In this document: positions 41,318-50,495 of the stretch, piece after piece
How positions within the stretch are numbered: the first letter of the stretch is position 1
Layout: each line of letters begins with the position of its first letter
Source: Haloarcula halophila
Lineage (GTDB): Archaea; Halobacteriota; Halobacteria; Halobacteriales; Haloarculaceae
Assembly (NCBI RefSeq): GCF_029278565.1
Contig: NZ_CP119559.1
Span: 1,240,001 to 1,304,000, forward strand
DNA length: 64,000 nucleotides
Direction of reading: 5' to 3'
The notes under the pieces: model-generated
Seen by the model: only the letters and a program-made list of their open reading frames with translations
Told to the model about the DNA's origin: nothing
Database searches by the model: none
Translations under genes and position numbers: made by a program

Positions 41318-43846
41318 TCAGGACGAGCGGCGTGCCTCTTTCAGCAGGTCGACGACGTCTTCCATCGTCGGGTCCTGGCTCCGAGCGGTCGAGGATTGTG
41401 CGTCCGCACTGCCGGGTACCGGATCGGGATCGGTGATGCTCGCCGTGTTCTGTACGGTAAGGGTCGTCGTCGGTCCGCCCTGTCCGACCGTGAGTTCGTA
41501 CTCGCCGGCTTCGACGACCTTCGGACCGAGCGCCAGCACGTCACCGGGGACCACTTCCAGCGCACGCAGGTCGGCAGTGACCTCGACGGTCGTCCGTTCG
41601 CCGGCGTCGAGCGACACCCGTTCGTACCCCAGTAGTCGGCGGATCGGCTGGAGGACCGACCCGTACGACTGGGTGTTGTACAGTTCGACGACGTGCTCGC
41701 CGGCCATCTCGCCCGAGTTCCGAACCTCGACCGTGACTGTGACTTCCGATCTGTTGGCCGGGTTGCCCACGGTCGGCGGTGTCACCGAGACCGACTCGTA
41801 GGTGAAGTCGGTGTAGGAGAGCCCGTGACCGAACTCGAACATCGGGGTGTTGTCGGTCGCACCGGTCGAGGTCGGGTCGTAGCGGTTGTACTGGACCGGT
41901 GCCGTTCCGACGTTTTCGGGCCAACTGAACGCGAGCTTTCCGGACGGGTTGTACTCGCCCACGAGGGTATCTGCGATCGCCGGGCCGCCGTCGCTCCCGG
42001 GCTGGCCGGCAAACAGCGCCGCGTCGAGTTTCGAGAACGTCTCCGGGGAGCCACGCGGGCTGCCGGCAAGGAAGACGCCGACGACCTGGGTCGAGTCGTC
42101 GACGGCCGAAACGACGGTATCGAGGAGGTCCTGCTGTGCCTCGTCGAGGACGAGTTCGTCGCGGTCACCGAAGCCCTCGTTGTGGGTCCCCTCACCGAGG
42201 ACGACGACGACAGCGTCGGCGTCCGGTGCCGCGTCCTCGACCCGCTGGCGCTGGCTCTCCGTGAAGTCGAAGTTCCCGTTTTCGTCGGTCTGCTGGTCGG
42301 GTCCGTCACCCTGGCCGGCCCACCAGCCGGTGTTGTCGTAGGCGGTCGGGACGTGGGTGAGGTTCGCGACCCGGTCCCGGAGCGCGTCGGTCAGTAGGTT
42401 CTGTCTCGGGTACGGGCCGCCGGCACTGGCGCCCTGCCAGCCGAGCGTCCAGCCACCGTGTTGCATCAGTGCCCGGGTGTTGTTGCCGTTGCTGTCGACG
42501 CCCGGTCCGGTCAGTAACACGTCGTCCTGGCTCGATATGGGGAGCGCCCCGTCGTCGTTTTTCAGCAGGACGAGGGACTCCCTGGCCAGTTGTTCGGCAG
42601 TGTCGGCCGCGCCGCCGAGCCGTTGGCCGATGCGTGACTCGTCGACTGTCGGCTGGTCGAACAGCCCGAGGTCCACCTTCAGTTCCAGGATGCGACGGAC
42701 CGCTTCGTCGATGCGGTCCATCTGAATCTCGCCGTCCTCGACGAGGCTCACGACGGTGTCGACGTACTGGACCGGGCCGGGTGCCGAACCCCCGTTACCG
42801 ATCATGTACATGTCGACGCCGGCGTTGATCGCCTCCTTTGTCGCGGTCCGGAAGTCCGGCGCGTAGTCGTGGTTGGTTATCATCCGGTTGAGGTCGTCCC
42901 AATCGGAGACGACCACGCCCTCGAAGCCGTAGTGGTCCCGGAGCATCCGCGTCAGCAGCCAGTGGGAGGCGTGGGCGGGCTTGCCGTTGACCGCTCCGCT
43001 GTTTACCATCACCGTCCCGGGTTCGGATTCGAGTGCGTCGCGGTAGGGCGGCATGACGTTCGTCCGGAGATCACGCAGCGACGTGTCGACCGGCGCCCGG
43101 TCGTTGCCGTTGTTGGGCGTCGAGTACGCGGCGAAGTGTTTGACACAGGCGGTCAGCCGGTCGTCGTCCTCCAGTGCGTCCGCCCGAACCCGCGAGATGT
43201 CGCCAGTGAGTTTCGGGTCCTCGCTGATCCCCTCGAAGAACCGGCCCCAGCGTGGGTCCCGCTGGAGGTCCGTCGTCGGCGCGAACGTCCAGTGTGCCCC
43301 CATCGAGGCCGTCGCGTCGCTGGTGTGGCGTTCGGCCTCGGCGATCAGGTCGGGGTCTCGGGTCGCGCCCATGTTCATCCGCTGTGGGAACGCCGTCGCG
43401 CCCTCCAGTAGGACGTTTCCGTGGGTCGCGTCGACGCCGTAGAGGAACGGGATCCCGTGGTCGGAGTTGTTCAGATTGTACTCCTGGAGGTCGTTGACCC
43501 CCTCGACGACGTCCGACGCCTGGAAGGAGGGGGGTTCGGCCCCGCCCGAGAGGATCGAGCCGACGCCGAGGTCGCTGAAGTACTCGCCGACGGTGTCGAC
43601 CCCGAAATTGTCGGGAACGTTCGACTCGCTTGGCTCGGGTTCGAAGGAACTGATCGCGACCTGTGTCATCTGGGCCGCCTTCTGTTCGAGCGTCAACTCG
43701 TCGATGATCGCGTCCACGTCAGTCTGTGCCGCCGCAGTCCCGGTGCCGGCGACGACTACCCCCGTCGCCGCACCGGTCGCCTTCATGAACGTCCGACGGG
43801 ACGTCTCCCCGAGCGTCCCCTCGGTCGTGTCGTTGTGATGTGCCAT
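41318..43846 (-). CDS. Tat-exported GH3 beta-glucosidase
   Basis: A glycoside hydrolase family 3 enzyme of 842 aa that releases glucose from beta-glucosides or oligosaccharides outside the cell. The N-terminus has a twin-arginine signal (SRRTFMKATGAATGVVVAG). The (beta/alpha)8 domain contains the nucleophile D315 in VVSDWDDL. A second domain follows (LLKNDDGALPIS, GTHNEGFGDRDEL), and an immunoglobulin-like Fn3 end is FEFGHGLSYTDF onward. The C-terminus is Ser/Asp-rich. The next gene downstream is a TrmB regulator. Confidence 0.93.
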   Translation of the reverse strand: MAHHNDTTEGTLGETSRRTFMKATGAATGVVVAGTGTAAAQTDVDAIIDELTLEQKAAQMTQVAISSFEPEPSESNVPDNFGVDTVGEYFSDLGVGSILSGGAEPPSFQASDVVEGVNDLQEYNLNNSDHGIPFLYGVDATHGNVLLEGATAFPQRMNMGATRDPDLIAEAERHTSDATASMGAHWTFAPTTDLQRDPRWGRFFEGISEDPKLTGDISRVRADALEDDDRLTACVKHFAAYSTPNNGNDRAPVDTSLRDLRTNVMPPYRDALESEPGTVMVNSGAVNGKPAHASHWLLTRMLRDHYGFEGVVVSDWDDLNRMITNHDYAPDFRTATKEAINAGVDMYMIGNGGSAPGPVQYVDTVVSLVEDGEIQMDRIDEAVRRILELKVDLGLFDQPTVDESRIGQRLGGAADTAEQLARESLVLLKNDDGALPISSQDDVLLTGPGVDSNGNNTRALMQHGGWTLGWQGASAGGPYPRQNLLTDALRDRVANLTHVPTAYDNTGWWAGQGDGPDQQTDENGNFDFTESQRQRVEDAAPDADAVVVVLGEGTHNEGFGDRDELVLDEAQQDLLDTVVSAVDDSTQVVGVFLAGSPRGSPETFSKLDAALFAGQPGSDGGPAIADTLVGEYNPSGKLAFSWPENVGTAPVQYNRYDPTSTGATDNTPMFEFGHGLSYTDFTYESVSVTPPTVGNPANRSEVTVTVEVRNSGEMAGEHVVELYNTQSYGSVLQPIRRLLGYERVSLDAGERTTVEVTADLRALEVVPGDVLALGPKVVEAGEYELTVGQGGPTTTLTVQNTASITDPDPVPGSADAQSSTARSQDPTMEDVVDLLKEARRSS

Positions 43847-43865
43847 CGCGTTCCACCCCAATCAG

Positions 43866-43920
43866 TGATTATAATTATCGTTTTGGGAAAATCTTCGTGA
43901 GGAGACGTTCCAAACGTTTG
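43866..43920. promoter_or_regulatory. Divergent promoter region of GH3 gene and egsA with palindrome
   Basis: GATTATAATTATC (about 43868-43880) is a TATA element about 25 bp from the GH3 start, minus strand. The 10 bp palindrome CAAACGTTTG occupies 43911-43920, between it and a TATA-like GAATTATCC (about 43938-43946) for egsA. The palindrome is a candidate operator, possibly for TrmB or another sugar regulator. Confidence 0.45.
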
Positions 43921-44007
43921 TTTCCGACTCGTCTGAATCGAATTATCCGCGAGATGGGATCGACAGGAGGACAAACCGTTTTCCCACCGCGGGGACGAGA
44001 GGCAGGT

Positions 44008-45066
44008 ATGTTCGACAAGCGCACCTGGATTCGGCTCCCGCGCAACGTCGTGGTCGGCCACGGCGTCCTGGGGGAGACGATCGACGCAGTCGAGGAACTC
44101 CACCTCGCGGGCCGACCGCTGGTCGTCTCCAGCCCGACACCCCACGACGTGGCCGGCGAGCGCGTCGTCGAGCAGTTCGCCGACCAGGGGTACGATCCGG
44201 CCGAGATCGTCATCGACGAGGCGAGTTTCGGCGCCGTCGAGACGGTCATCGACTACGCGGAGTCCGTCGAAGCCGGCTTCCTGCTGGGCGTCGGTGGCGG
44301 GAAGGCCATCGACATCACGAAGATGGCCGCAGACGACCTCGGCCTGGGCTTCGTCTCGGTGCCGACCGCGGCCAGTCACGACGGGATCGTCTCGGGCCGG
44401 GGATCGGTTCCGGAAGGCGACACGCGCCACAGCGTCGCCGCCGAGCCCCCGCTGGCGGTCGTCGCCGACACGACGGTGCTGGCCGAAGCCCCCTGGCGGT
44501 TGACGACAGCCGGCTGTGCAGACATCATCTCGAACTACACGGCCGTCCGGGACTGGGAACTGGCCCAGCGGTTACAGAACGTCGAGTACTCGGAGTACGC
44601 TGGCGCGCTGGCTCGCATGACCGCTGAGATGCTCGTCGAGAGCGCGGGCTCGGTCAAACGCGGTCTGGAGGAGTCGGCCTGGATCGTTGTGAAGGCACTG
44701 GTCTCTTCGGGGGTCGCGATGTCGATCGCCGGCTCCTCCCGGCCCGCGTCCGGGGCCGAACACCTCTTCTCGCACCAACTGGACCGGCTCGTCCCGGACG
44801 CCGCACTGCACGGCCACCAGGTCGGCGTCGGCTCGATCATCACGGCGTACCTCCAGGACGGCGAGAAGGGGATGTGGCGCAATATCCGCGACGCGCTGGC
44901 ACAGATCGGTGCCCCGACGACCGCCGAGGAACTGGGGATCGACGACGGGACGGTCGTCGACGCGTTGACGACCGCCCACGAGATCCGCGACCGCTACACG
45001 ATCCTGGGCAACGGGATGAGCGAGGAAGCCGCGATCGAGGCCGCGACGGTCACGGGCGTCATCTGA
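44008..45066 (+). CDS. egsA: sn-Glycerol-1-phosphate dehydrogenase
   Basis: Makes sn-glycerol-1-phosphate from dihydroxyacetone phosphate, the first step that sets archaeal lipid stereochemistry. 352 aa of the iron-dependent alcohol dehydrogenase fold. The NAD(P)-binding GVGGGKAIDITK and VPTAASHDGIVSGRGS are diagnostic of G1PDH, and Zn ligands lie in GAEHLFSHQLD and HGHQVGVGS. I start at ATG 44008 (MFDKRTWIRLP); the longer open frame upstream is not supported. It ends one base before the convergent Nudix-like stop. Confidence 0.96.
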   Translation: MFDKRTWIRLPRNVVVGHGVLGETIDAVEELHLAGRPLVVSSPTPHDVAGERVVEQFADQGYDPAEIVIDEASFGAVETVIDYAESVEAGFLLGVGGGKAIDITKMAADDLGLGFVSVPTAASHDGIVSGRGSVPEGDTRHSVAAEPPLAVVADTTVLAEAPWRLTTAGCADIISNYTAVRDWELAQRLQNVEYSEYAGALARMTAEMLVESAGSVKRGLEESAWIVVKALVSSGVAMSIAGSSRPASGAEHLFSHQLDRLVPDAALHGHQVGVGSIITAYLQDGEKGMWRNIRDALAQIGAPTTAEELGIDDGTVVDALTTAHEIRDRYTILGNGMSEEAAIEAATVTGVI

Positions 45067-45546
45067 TCACAGCGGTGCGTCGACGGTATGGGTCGGCTCC
45101 CACCGGTGGTTCTCCGGAGCAGCATCCGGATCGGCCGCGTCGGCCGCGTAGACGACAGAGAGCCGATAGACGGCATCCGATCCGGGTTCGTCCTCGTGTC
45201 TGATCCCGCGGATCGTCGCCTCGACGGCCTCACGCGGGCGACAGTCGATTCCGGCCTGCCCGCGTGCGATCCGTCGGGCCGCCGCATCGATCGGCTCGCC
45301 CGGGTCGGTCTCCCCGCACGGGAGCCCCATCCCGTCGTCGCCCGGCCGCACCAGTACCTCGCCCGCGTTGTTGGTGATTGCGACCCGGACCTGGAACACA
45401 CCCTCCAGAGATCGGTCGATCGCCGCCCGGTACCGATCGCCCGTCGTCACCACCGTCTCCTGGTTGATTCGCGGCGACTGCTCCCCCGCTGTGAGGCGGT
45501 CCAGCCGCTCCTGGACCTGCTCCCGTGCCCGGTCTACCCCCTCCAT
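45067..45546 (-). CDS. Nudix-fold protein with degenerate Nudix box
   Basis: 159 aa. The Nudix fold is visible: strands VRVAITNNAGEVLVRPG and the MGLPCGETDPGE loop. But the box reads G(x5)E(x7) and then R-I-A-R-G-Q-A-G-I, where active enzymes have R-E-U-x-E-E-x-G-U. All three Glu of the metal site are replaced by Ile, Gly and Gln, so hydrolysis is doubtful and a ligand-sensing role is possible. I start at ATG 45546, leaderless, because a TATA-like GATTTATG sits 27 bp upstream; an ATG inside that element (45573) would add 9 residues. Confidence 0.78.
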   Translation of the reverse strand: MEGVDRAREQVQERLDRLTAGEQSPRINQETVVTTGDRYRAAIDRSLEGVFQVRVAITNNAGEVLVRPGDDGMGLPCGETDPGEPIDAAARRIARGQAGIDCRPREAVEATIRGIRHEDEPGSDAVYRLSVVYAADAADPDAAPENHRWEPTHTVDAPL

Positions 45547-45604
45547 GTGCCCGACGTGCGACCGCGCCGACATAAATCCGGCACGTCGTTTTCACGGGCA
45601 GAAA

Positions 45605-47407
45605 CTACGACTCGTCGGCGTCGACGTGCTCGTCGAGAAAGTCGACGACGCGGCTGTAGGCCTCGATACGGTTCTCGCGCTTGCTGATCCCGTGACCCTC
45701 GTCGTCGAAGACGAGCTTCTCGACCGGGACGCCCTGCTCGCGTGCGTGCTCGGCGATCTGTTCGGCCTCCCCGACCGGGACACGGGGGTCGTTCGCTCCG
45801 TGGAGGACGAACAGCGGTGCCGCGATCCGGTCGACGTTGTTGATCGGCGAGATGGATTCGAGGAACTCGCGGTCCTCCGCAAGCGAGCCGTACTCGGCCT
45901 CTCGCAGCGAGCGCCGCCAGTCGCCGGTGTTCTCCAGGAAGGTGACGAAGTTGGCGATGCCGACCACGTCGACGCCGGCCGCCCACAGGTCGGGGTACTC
46001 CGTCAGCGCCGAGAGGACCATGAACCCGCCGTAGGAGCCACCCATGGCGACGATACGGTCGGGGTCGACCGCCGGCCGGTCGTGGAGCCACTCGACGCCC
46101 GCCCGGAGGTCCCGCACCGAGTCCAGGCGCTTCTCGACGTCGTCCAGGTGGGTGTAAGCCTTGCCGTAGCCCGTCGACCCGCGGACGTTTGGCTCGAAGA
46201 CGGCGTAGCCCCGCGAGAGGAAATATTGGGTCAGCCCCGAAAACGAGGGGCGGCGCTGACTCTCGGGACCGCCGTGGATGTCGACGATCACCGGCGTCTC
46301 GCCCGCTGGAGGGTCCGCTGGCAGCGAGAACAGCGCCGGAATCTCGCGGCCGTCGAACGACTCGAAGCGGACGACCTCGGGTTCGATAAACGTCTCGGGC
46401 GGAATGCCGGCCGTCGAGGCCCGTGTCCAGCGCTCGCTCTCGCCCGTCTCGGTCTCGACGACGAAGACGTTCGTGTTCTGTCGCCGGCCGGTGACGCCGA
46501 GGGCGAACCGCTCGGCGTCGGGCCCCCAGGAGACGCCGCCGGCGAGCCCGCCCGGAAGGTCCGGCGCCGGGAACTCCTCGATAGCCGTCGGGCCGGTCAG
46601 TTCGCCGACGGTGAGTTCGGTGTACCCATCGACGTTGCGCGAGTAGACGAGCCGGCCCGACTCCCGGTCCAGCGCCACGCCGTCGATGTTCCACTCGCCG
46701 CCGTCCCGGACCGTCTCCAGCGTGCCGTCCAGTCGGAGCCGCGCCAGCGAGAGCGTATCGCTGCCCTCGTCGGTAACGAGGTAGAGCGCCTCACCGTCGG
46801 GTCCCCAGGAGACGCTCGTATATCGGACCGAGCCCTCGTGTGGGGTGAGGTGGTCCAACTCGCCGCTGTCGACGTCGAGGACGGAGACGTCCTGGTCGAA
46901 ACTGGAGTGGGCCTCGCTGACGACCAGTTTCTCGCCGTCGGGCGACCACCCGCCGACCGAGAACCAGCCGTCGCCCTCGTAGACGAGTTCGGCGTCGCCT
47001 TCTCGCTCCTGGACGTAGACGTCGAAGACCGCCTCGTCGCGGCGGTTCGAGGCGAACGCGAACCGGTCGCCGTCGGGGTGCCAGCCCCCCCAGCGGTGTT
47101 TGGCGTCCGGCCGCTCGGTCAGGTTCGTCACCCGGCCGTCCTCGTCGAGTCGATACAGTTGCAGTCGCTCGTTGCCGCCCCGGTCCATCCCGAAGACCAG
47201 TTCCGGCCTGGTCGGCGAGTAGTCGACGAAACTCACCGGCTCGTCGGCGAAGGTCCGCTGGTCGGGCCAGCCACACGGCTCGTCGAGGGTCCAGACCTGG
47301 GCGACGCCCGTCGTGTCCATCAGGAACGAGAGCTGTCCGTCCGGGCCGAGCGACGCGCCGTAGGCGCTGTGGACATTCAGATAGCGTTCGAGGTCGTACT
47401 CGTACAC
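45605..47407 (-). CDS. S9-family prolyl oligopeptidase / acylaminoacyl peptidase
   Basis: A 600-residue two-domain serine peptidase. Residues about 1-345 form a beta-propeller with TolB/WD-like blades (WSPDGEKLVVSEAHSS, WGPDGEALYLVTDEG). Residues about 350-600 form an alpha/beta hydrolase with the triad S458 in MGGSYGGFMV, D in LHGANDPRVP and H in DDEGHGISKRE. Substrates are likely short peptides, acting in the cytoplasm (no signal peptide). It starts at GTG 47407, reading VYEYDLERYLNV after the start. It is divergent from the glycosyltransferase gene and 58 bp upstream of the Nudix-like gene. Confidence 0.9.
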   Translation of the reverse strand: MYEYDLERYLNVHSAYGASLGPDGQLSFLMDTTGVAQVWTLDEPCGWPDQRTFADEPVSFVDYSPTRPELVFGMDRGGNERLQLYRLDEDGRVTNLTERPDAKHRWGGWHPDGDRFAFASNRRDEAVFDVYVQEREGDAELVYEGDGWFSVGGWSPDGEKLVVSEAHSSFDQDVSVLDVDSGELDHLTPHEGSVRYTSVSWGPDGEALYLVTDEGSDTLSLARLRLDGTLETVRDGGEWNIDGVALDRESGRLVYSRNVDGYTELTVGELTGPTAIEEFPAPDLPGGLAGGVSWGPDAERFALGVTGRRQNTNVFVVETETGESERWTRASTAGIPPETFIEPEVVRFESFDGREIPALFSLPADPPAGETPVIVDIHGGPESQRRPSFSGLTQYFLSRGYAVFEPNVRGSTGYGKAYTHLDDVEKRLDSVRDLRAGVEWLHDRPAVDPDRIVAMGGSYGGFMVLSALTEYPDLWAAGVDVVGIANFVTFLENTGDWRRSLREAEYGSLAEDREFLESISPINNVDRIAAPLFVLHGANDPRVPVGEAEQIAEHAREQGVPVEKLVFDDEGHGISKRENRIEAYSRVVDFLDEHVDADES

Positions 47408-47488
47408 GGCGGAATCGAGGCGTCCGACGGCAAAAACGCTTTGTGGCGAACGGGTGGCTTTTTCACCGCCCCCCGTGTGCCGACGGGT

Positions 47489-48544
47489 ATGCGTGTCGCG
47501 GTCGTCGCCATGGAGACGCCCCACCACCGTGACACCGAGGGACGACGCCGGCTGGAACGGCTCGCGACCCACCTGGCCGACGCCGGCCACGAGGTCACCG
47601 TCTTCTGTGCGCAGTGGTGGGACGGACAGAACAGCCGCTTCGAGCCCGAAGACGTCGCCTACCGTGCGGTCACCGCCACTCCGACCGAGCCCTCGTTCTG
47701 TCTCAGGCTCCCGGCACTGCTCGCGGGCCACAACCCGGACGTGATCCACGCACTCTCACACCCGCCGGGGATCGCGCTCGCGGCCGGGTTCGGCGGGACA
47801 CTCGCCAGAGCGCCCGTCGCCGTCGACTGGTTCGGCGACGAGCCGCTACCCCGCTCCCGGACAACAGGACTGGCACTGCGGTGGGCCGACCGGGTCACCG
47901 TCCCGGCGCAGATGCAACGGACCCACCTCCGGGAACGTGGCTACGACGGCGCGACGGGGATCGTCCCCGAGAGCATCGACATGTCGACGGTCCGGGAGAC
48001 GGAGCCGGCCGAGGACATCGACGTGGTCTACGCCCACCCGCTGGACGAGAGCGCGAACGTCGAGTCGCTCCTGCTGGGACTCGCCGAGCTACGCGACCGG
48101 GACTGGTCGGCGACCGTCGTCGGCGACGGCCCCGAGCGGGCGACCTACGAGCAGGAGGTTTCGGACCTCCGGATCGACGACCGCGTGACCTTCGTCGGCG
48201 AGTGTGACCGCGAGCGCCGGGTCTCGATCTACAAGGGCGCACACACGTTCGTCCAGACCGCCGTCCGCGAGCAGTTCGCCACCGAGTTGCTGTGGGCGAT
48301 GGCCTGTGGCTGTCTCGGGATCGTCGAGTACCAGGCCGAATCGAGCGCCCACGAACTGGTCGAGCAGCGCGAGCGGGCCTTCCGGGTGACCAACCCTCAG
48401 GAGATCGCCGACACCATCGTCGAGTCGGCCGACCACGAGCGCCGGGACATCGACGACTCCTTCGCCGAGTTCGACCACGACGCCGTCCGGGGCAGATACG
48501 AGGCCATCTACGACGAACTCGTCGCCGAACACGGTCTCTGGTGA
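47489..48544 (+). CDS. GT4-like glycosyltransferase
   Basis: A 351-residue GT-B fold enzyme. The N-terminal acceptor domain opens MRVAVVAMETPHHRDTEGRR and continues with HLADAGHEVTVF; HNPDVIHALSHPPGIAL follows. The donor domain has IDVVYAHPLDES, VGDGPERATYEQE, VTFVGECDRERRVSIYKGAHTFV and a C-terminal Glu pair region (TAVREQFATELLWAMACG), typical of GT4. Substrate and product are unknown. The in-frame open stretch back to 45368 is antisense to the S9 gene and is not part of this protein. The XPB-like gene starts 44 bp downstream. Confidence 0.87.
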   Translation: MRVAVVAMETPHHRDTEGRRRLERLATHLADAGHEVTVFCAQWWDGQNSRFEPEDVAYRAVTATPTEPSFCLRLPALLAGHNPDVIHALSHPPGIALAAGFGGTLARAPVAVDWFGDEPLPRSRTTGLALRWADRVTVPAQMQRTHLRERGYDGATGIVPESIDMSTVRETEPAEDIDVVYAHPLDESANVESLLLGLAELRDRDWSATVVGDGPERATYEQEVSDLRIDDRVTFVGECDRERRVSIYKGAHTFVQTAVREQFATELLWAMACGCLGIVEYQAESSAHELVEQRERAFRVTNPQEIADTIVESADHERRDIDDSFAEFDHDAVRGRYEAIYDELVAEHGLW

Positions 48545-48588
48545 GGCGCAACGAAACCCGTTTCCCCCTCCCGCCGCTACCGGAGACA

Positions 48589-50478
48589 ATGACCGCCGAC
48601 GAGACGCAGGCACCGGACCCGGCCGACGAGACAGCGGGAGACGCGGCGTCGGACGACGACCCAGAAATCGAACTGGACGCGGTCTACGACGCCATCGACG
48701 CAGTCGGCCGTCCACACCTGACGGCGACTGAGCTTTCCCGGAAGACCGACCTGACGCCCGACGAGGCTCGCGAGGCACTGGAGACCCTCGCGGCCGAGGG
48801 CGACATCCAGCGCCAGGACGTGGCCGACATCGATTCGGTGTGGTATCCGGCCGACCTCGCCGAGGTGACCGACCGCGAGCGGGTCGTCCTGTTCCCCGAT
48901 CGGCGCGAGATCGTCGTCGAACACCCCCACCAGTTCACGCGGGCACAGCTCTCGCAGTTCGCCCGTCTGCAGGACACCAACCGCTCGGGCGGGTACGTCT
49001 ACGAACTCCGCGAGGAGGACATCTGGGCGGCCCCACACGAGTCCCTGGACGACCTCCTCGCGACGATGCGGGACGTACTGGGCGAGCGCTCGCCCCACCT
49101 CGAAGAGTGGGTGACCAGCCAGTGGGAACGGGCCCGGAAGTTCCGGCTCTACACCCACGAGGACGGCTACGTCGTCCTGGAAGCCGAGAACGACGATCTG
49201 ATGGGGAACGTCGCCCGGCAGAAACTCGACGACGACCACCTCCGGGCACCCATCTCGGATTCGGAGTCGTGGGTCAACGCCGACGCGACCGCCGCAGTCA
49301 AACGGACCCTCTACGAGGCCGGGTATCCCGTCAGGGACGACCGCGAACTGGAGACCGGCGACGCCCTGGAGATGGAGCTTCGCCTGCGGCTCCGGGACTA
49401 CCAGGCCGACTGGGTCGAGCGCTTTACCGACCAGGGATCGGGCGTGTTCGTCGGGCCGCCGGGCTCGGGTAAGACCGTCGCCGCGATGGGTGCGATGGCG
49501 GCCATCGGCGGCGAGACGCTGATCCTGGTTCCGTCGCGGGAACTCGCGACACAGTGGCGGGACGAACTGGTCCGACACACGACGTTGACCGACGACGACA
49601 TCGGCGAGTACCACGGCGGTACCAAGGAGATCAAGCCGGTGACCGTCGCTACCTACCGGACCGCCGGGATGGACCGCCACCGGAAGCTGTTCGACCAGCG
49701 CAAGTGGGGACTGATCGTCTACGACGAGGTCCACCACGTCCCCAGCCCGATCCACCGCCGCAGCGCGGACCTCCAGACGAAACACCGCCTCGGCCTGACC
49801 GCGACGCCGACCCGCGAGAGCGACGACGAGGAGGAGATCTTCACCCTCGTCGGCCCGCCGATCGGCACCGACTGGGGGAAACTGTTCGACGAGGGCTACG
49901 TCGCCGAACCCGAAGTCGAGATCCGTCTGGTCCCGTGGGGCAGCGACACCGAGCGCAGCGAGTACGCCACCACCTCTGGCCACGGGCGTCGGCAGGCCGC
50001 CGCCGGGAACACTGGGAAAATCGAGGAGATCCAGTACACGCTCGAACAGCACCCGGCCGCGAAGGCGCTGGTCTTCGTCGAGTACCTGGACCAGGGCGAG
50101 GCGATCAGCGAGGCCATCGACGTTCCCTTTATCAGCGGTGAGATGCCCCACGCGCGCCGCGAGAAGTTGTTCGACGAGTTCCGCCGCAGCGAGCGTGACA
50201 CGCTGTTGGTCTCGCGTGTCGGCGACGAGGGGATCGACCTGCCGGACGCCGAACTCGCCATCGTCGCCTCCGGGCTCGGGGGGTCGCGCCGCCAGGGCGC
50301 ACAGCGGGCCGGGCGGACGATGCGGCCGGCCGGCGACGCCCGGATGGTCGTGCTGGCGACCCGCGGGACGACCGAGGAGGACTTCGTCCGCCGACAGATG
50401 CGACATCTCGCCTCGAAGGGGATCAGGGTCAACGAGACCGAATCCGAGGTCGTCGAGACGCCCGTCGACGGGGAGTGA
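48589..50478 (+). CDS. XPB/Rad25-like DNA helicase (superfamily 2)
   Basis: A 629-residue SF2 helicase. An N-terminal acidic region with a possible winged helix (about 30-90, LTATELSRKTDLTPDEAR) is followed by a damage-recognition-like domain. Walker A is GPPGSGKT (K295); the Walker B box is DEVHHV (379-384), and TATPTRES is motif III. The helicase C lobe shows VSRVGDEGIDLPDAE and QRAGRTMRP (motif VI). XPB-family proteins unwind DNA in repair or transcription. Start ATG 48589; the longer open frame upstream overlaps the glycosyltransferase gene. Confidence 0.9.
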   Translation: MTADETQAPDPADETAGDAASDDDPEIELDAVYDAIDAVGRPHLTATELSRKTDLTPDEAREALETLAAEGDIQRQDVADIDSVWYPADLAEVTDRERVVLFPDRREIVVEHPHQFTRAQLSQFARLQDTNRSGGYVYELREEDIWAAPHESLDDLLATMRDVLGERSPHLEEWVTSQWERARKFRLYTHEDGYVVLEAENDDLMGNVARQKLDDDHLRAPISDSESWVNADATAAVKRTLYEAGYPVRDDRELETGDALEMELRLRLRDYQADWVERFTDQGSGVFVGPPGSGKTVAAMGAMAAIGGETLILVPSRELATQWRDELVRHTTLTDDDIGEYHGGTKEIKPVTVATYRTAGMDRHRKLFDQRKWGLIVYDEVHHVPSPIHRRSADLQTKHRLGLTATPTRESDDEEEIFTLVGPPIGTDWGKLFDEGYVAEPEVEIRLVPWGSDTERSEYATTSGHGRRQAAAGNTGKIEEIQYTLEQHPAAKALVFVEYLDQGEAISEAIDVPFISGEMPHARREKLFDEFRRSERDTLLVSRVGDEGIDLPDAELAIVASGLGGSRRQGAQRAGRTMRPAGDARMVVLATRGTTEEDFVRRQMRHLASKGIRVNETESEVVETPVDGE

Positions 50479-50495
50479 TCGGGGGCGCGGCCCAG

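Noticed and set aside
45368-47488. Long in-frame extension upstream of the glycosyltransferase
   Set aside because: This part is antisense to the S9 peptidase gene. The glycosyltransferase fold begins cleanly at 47489.
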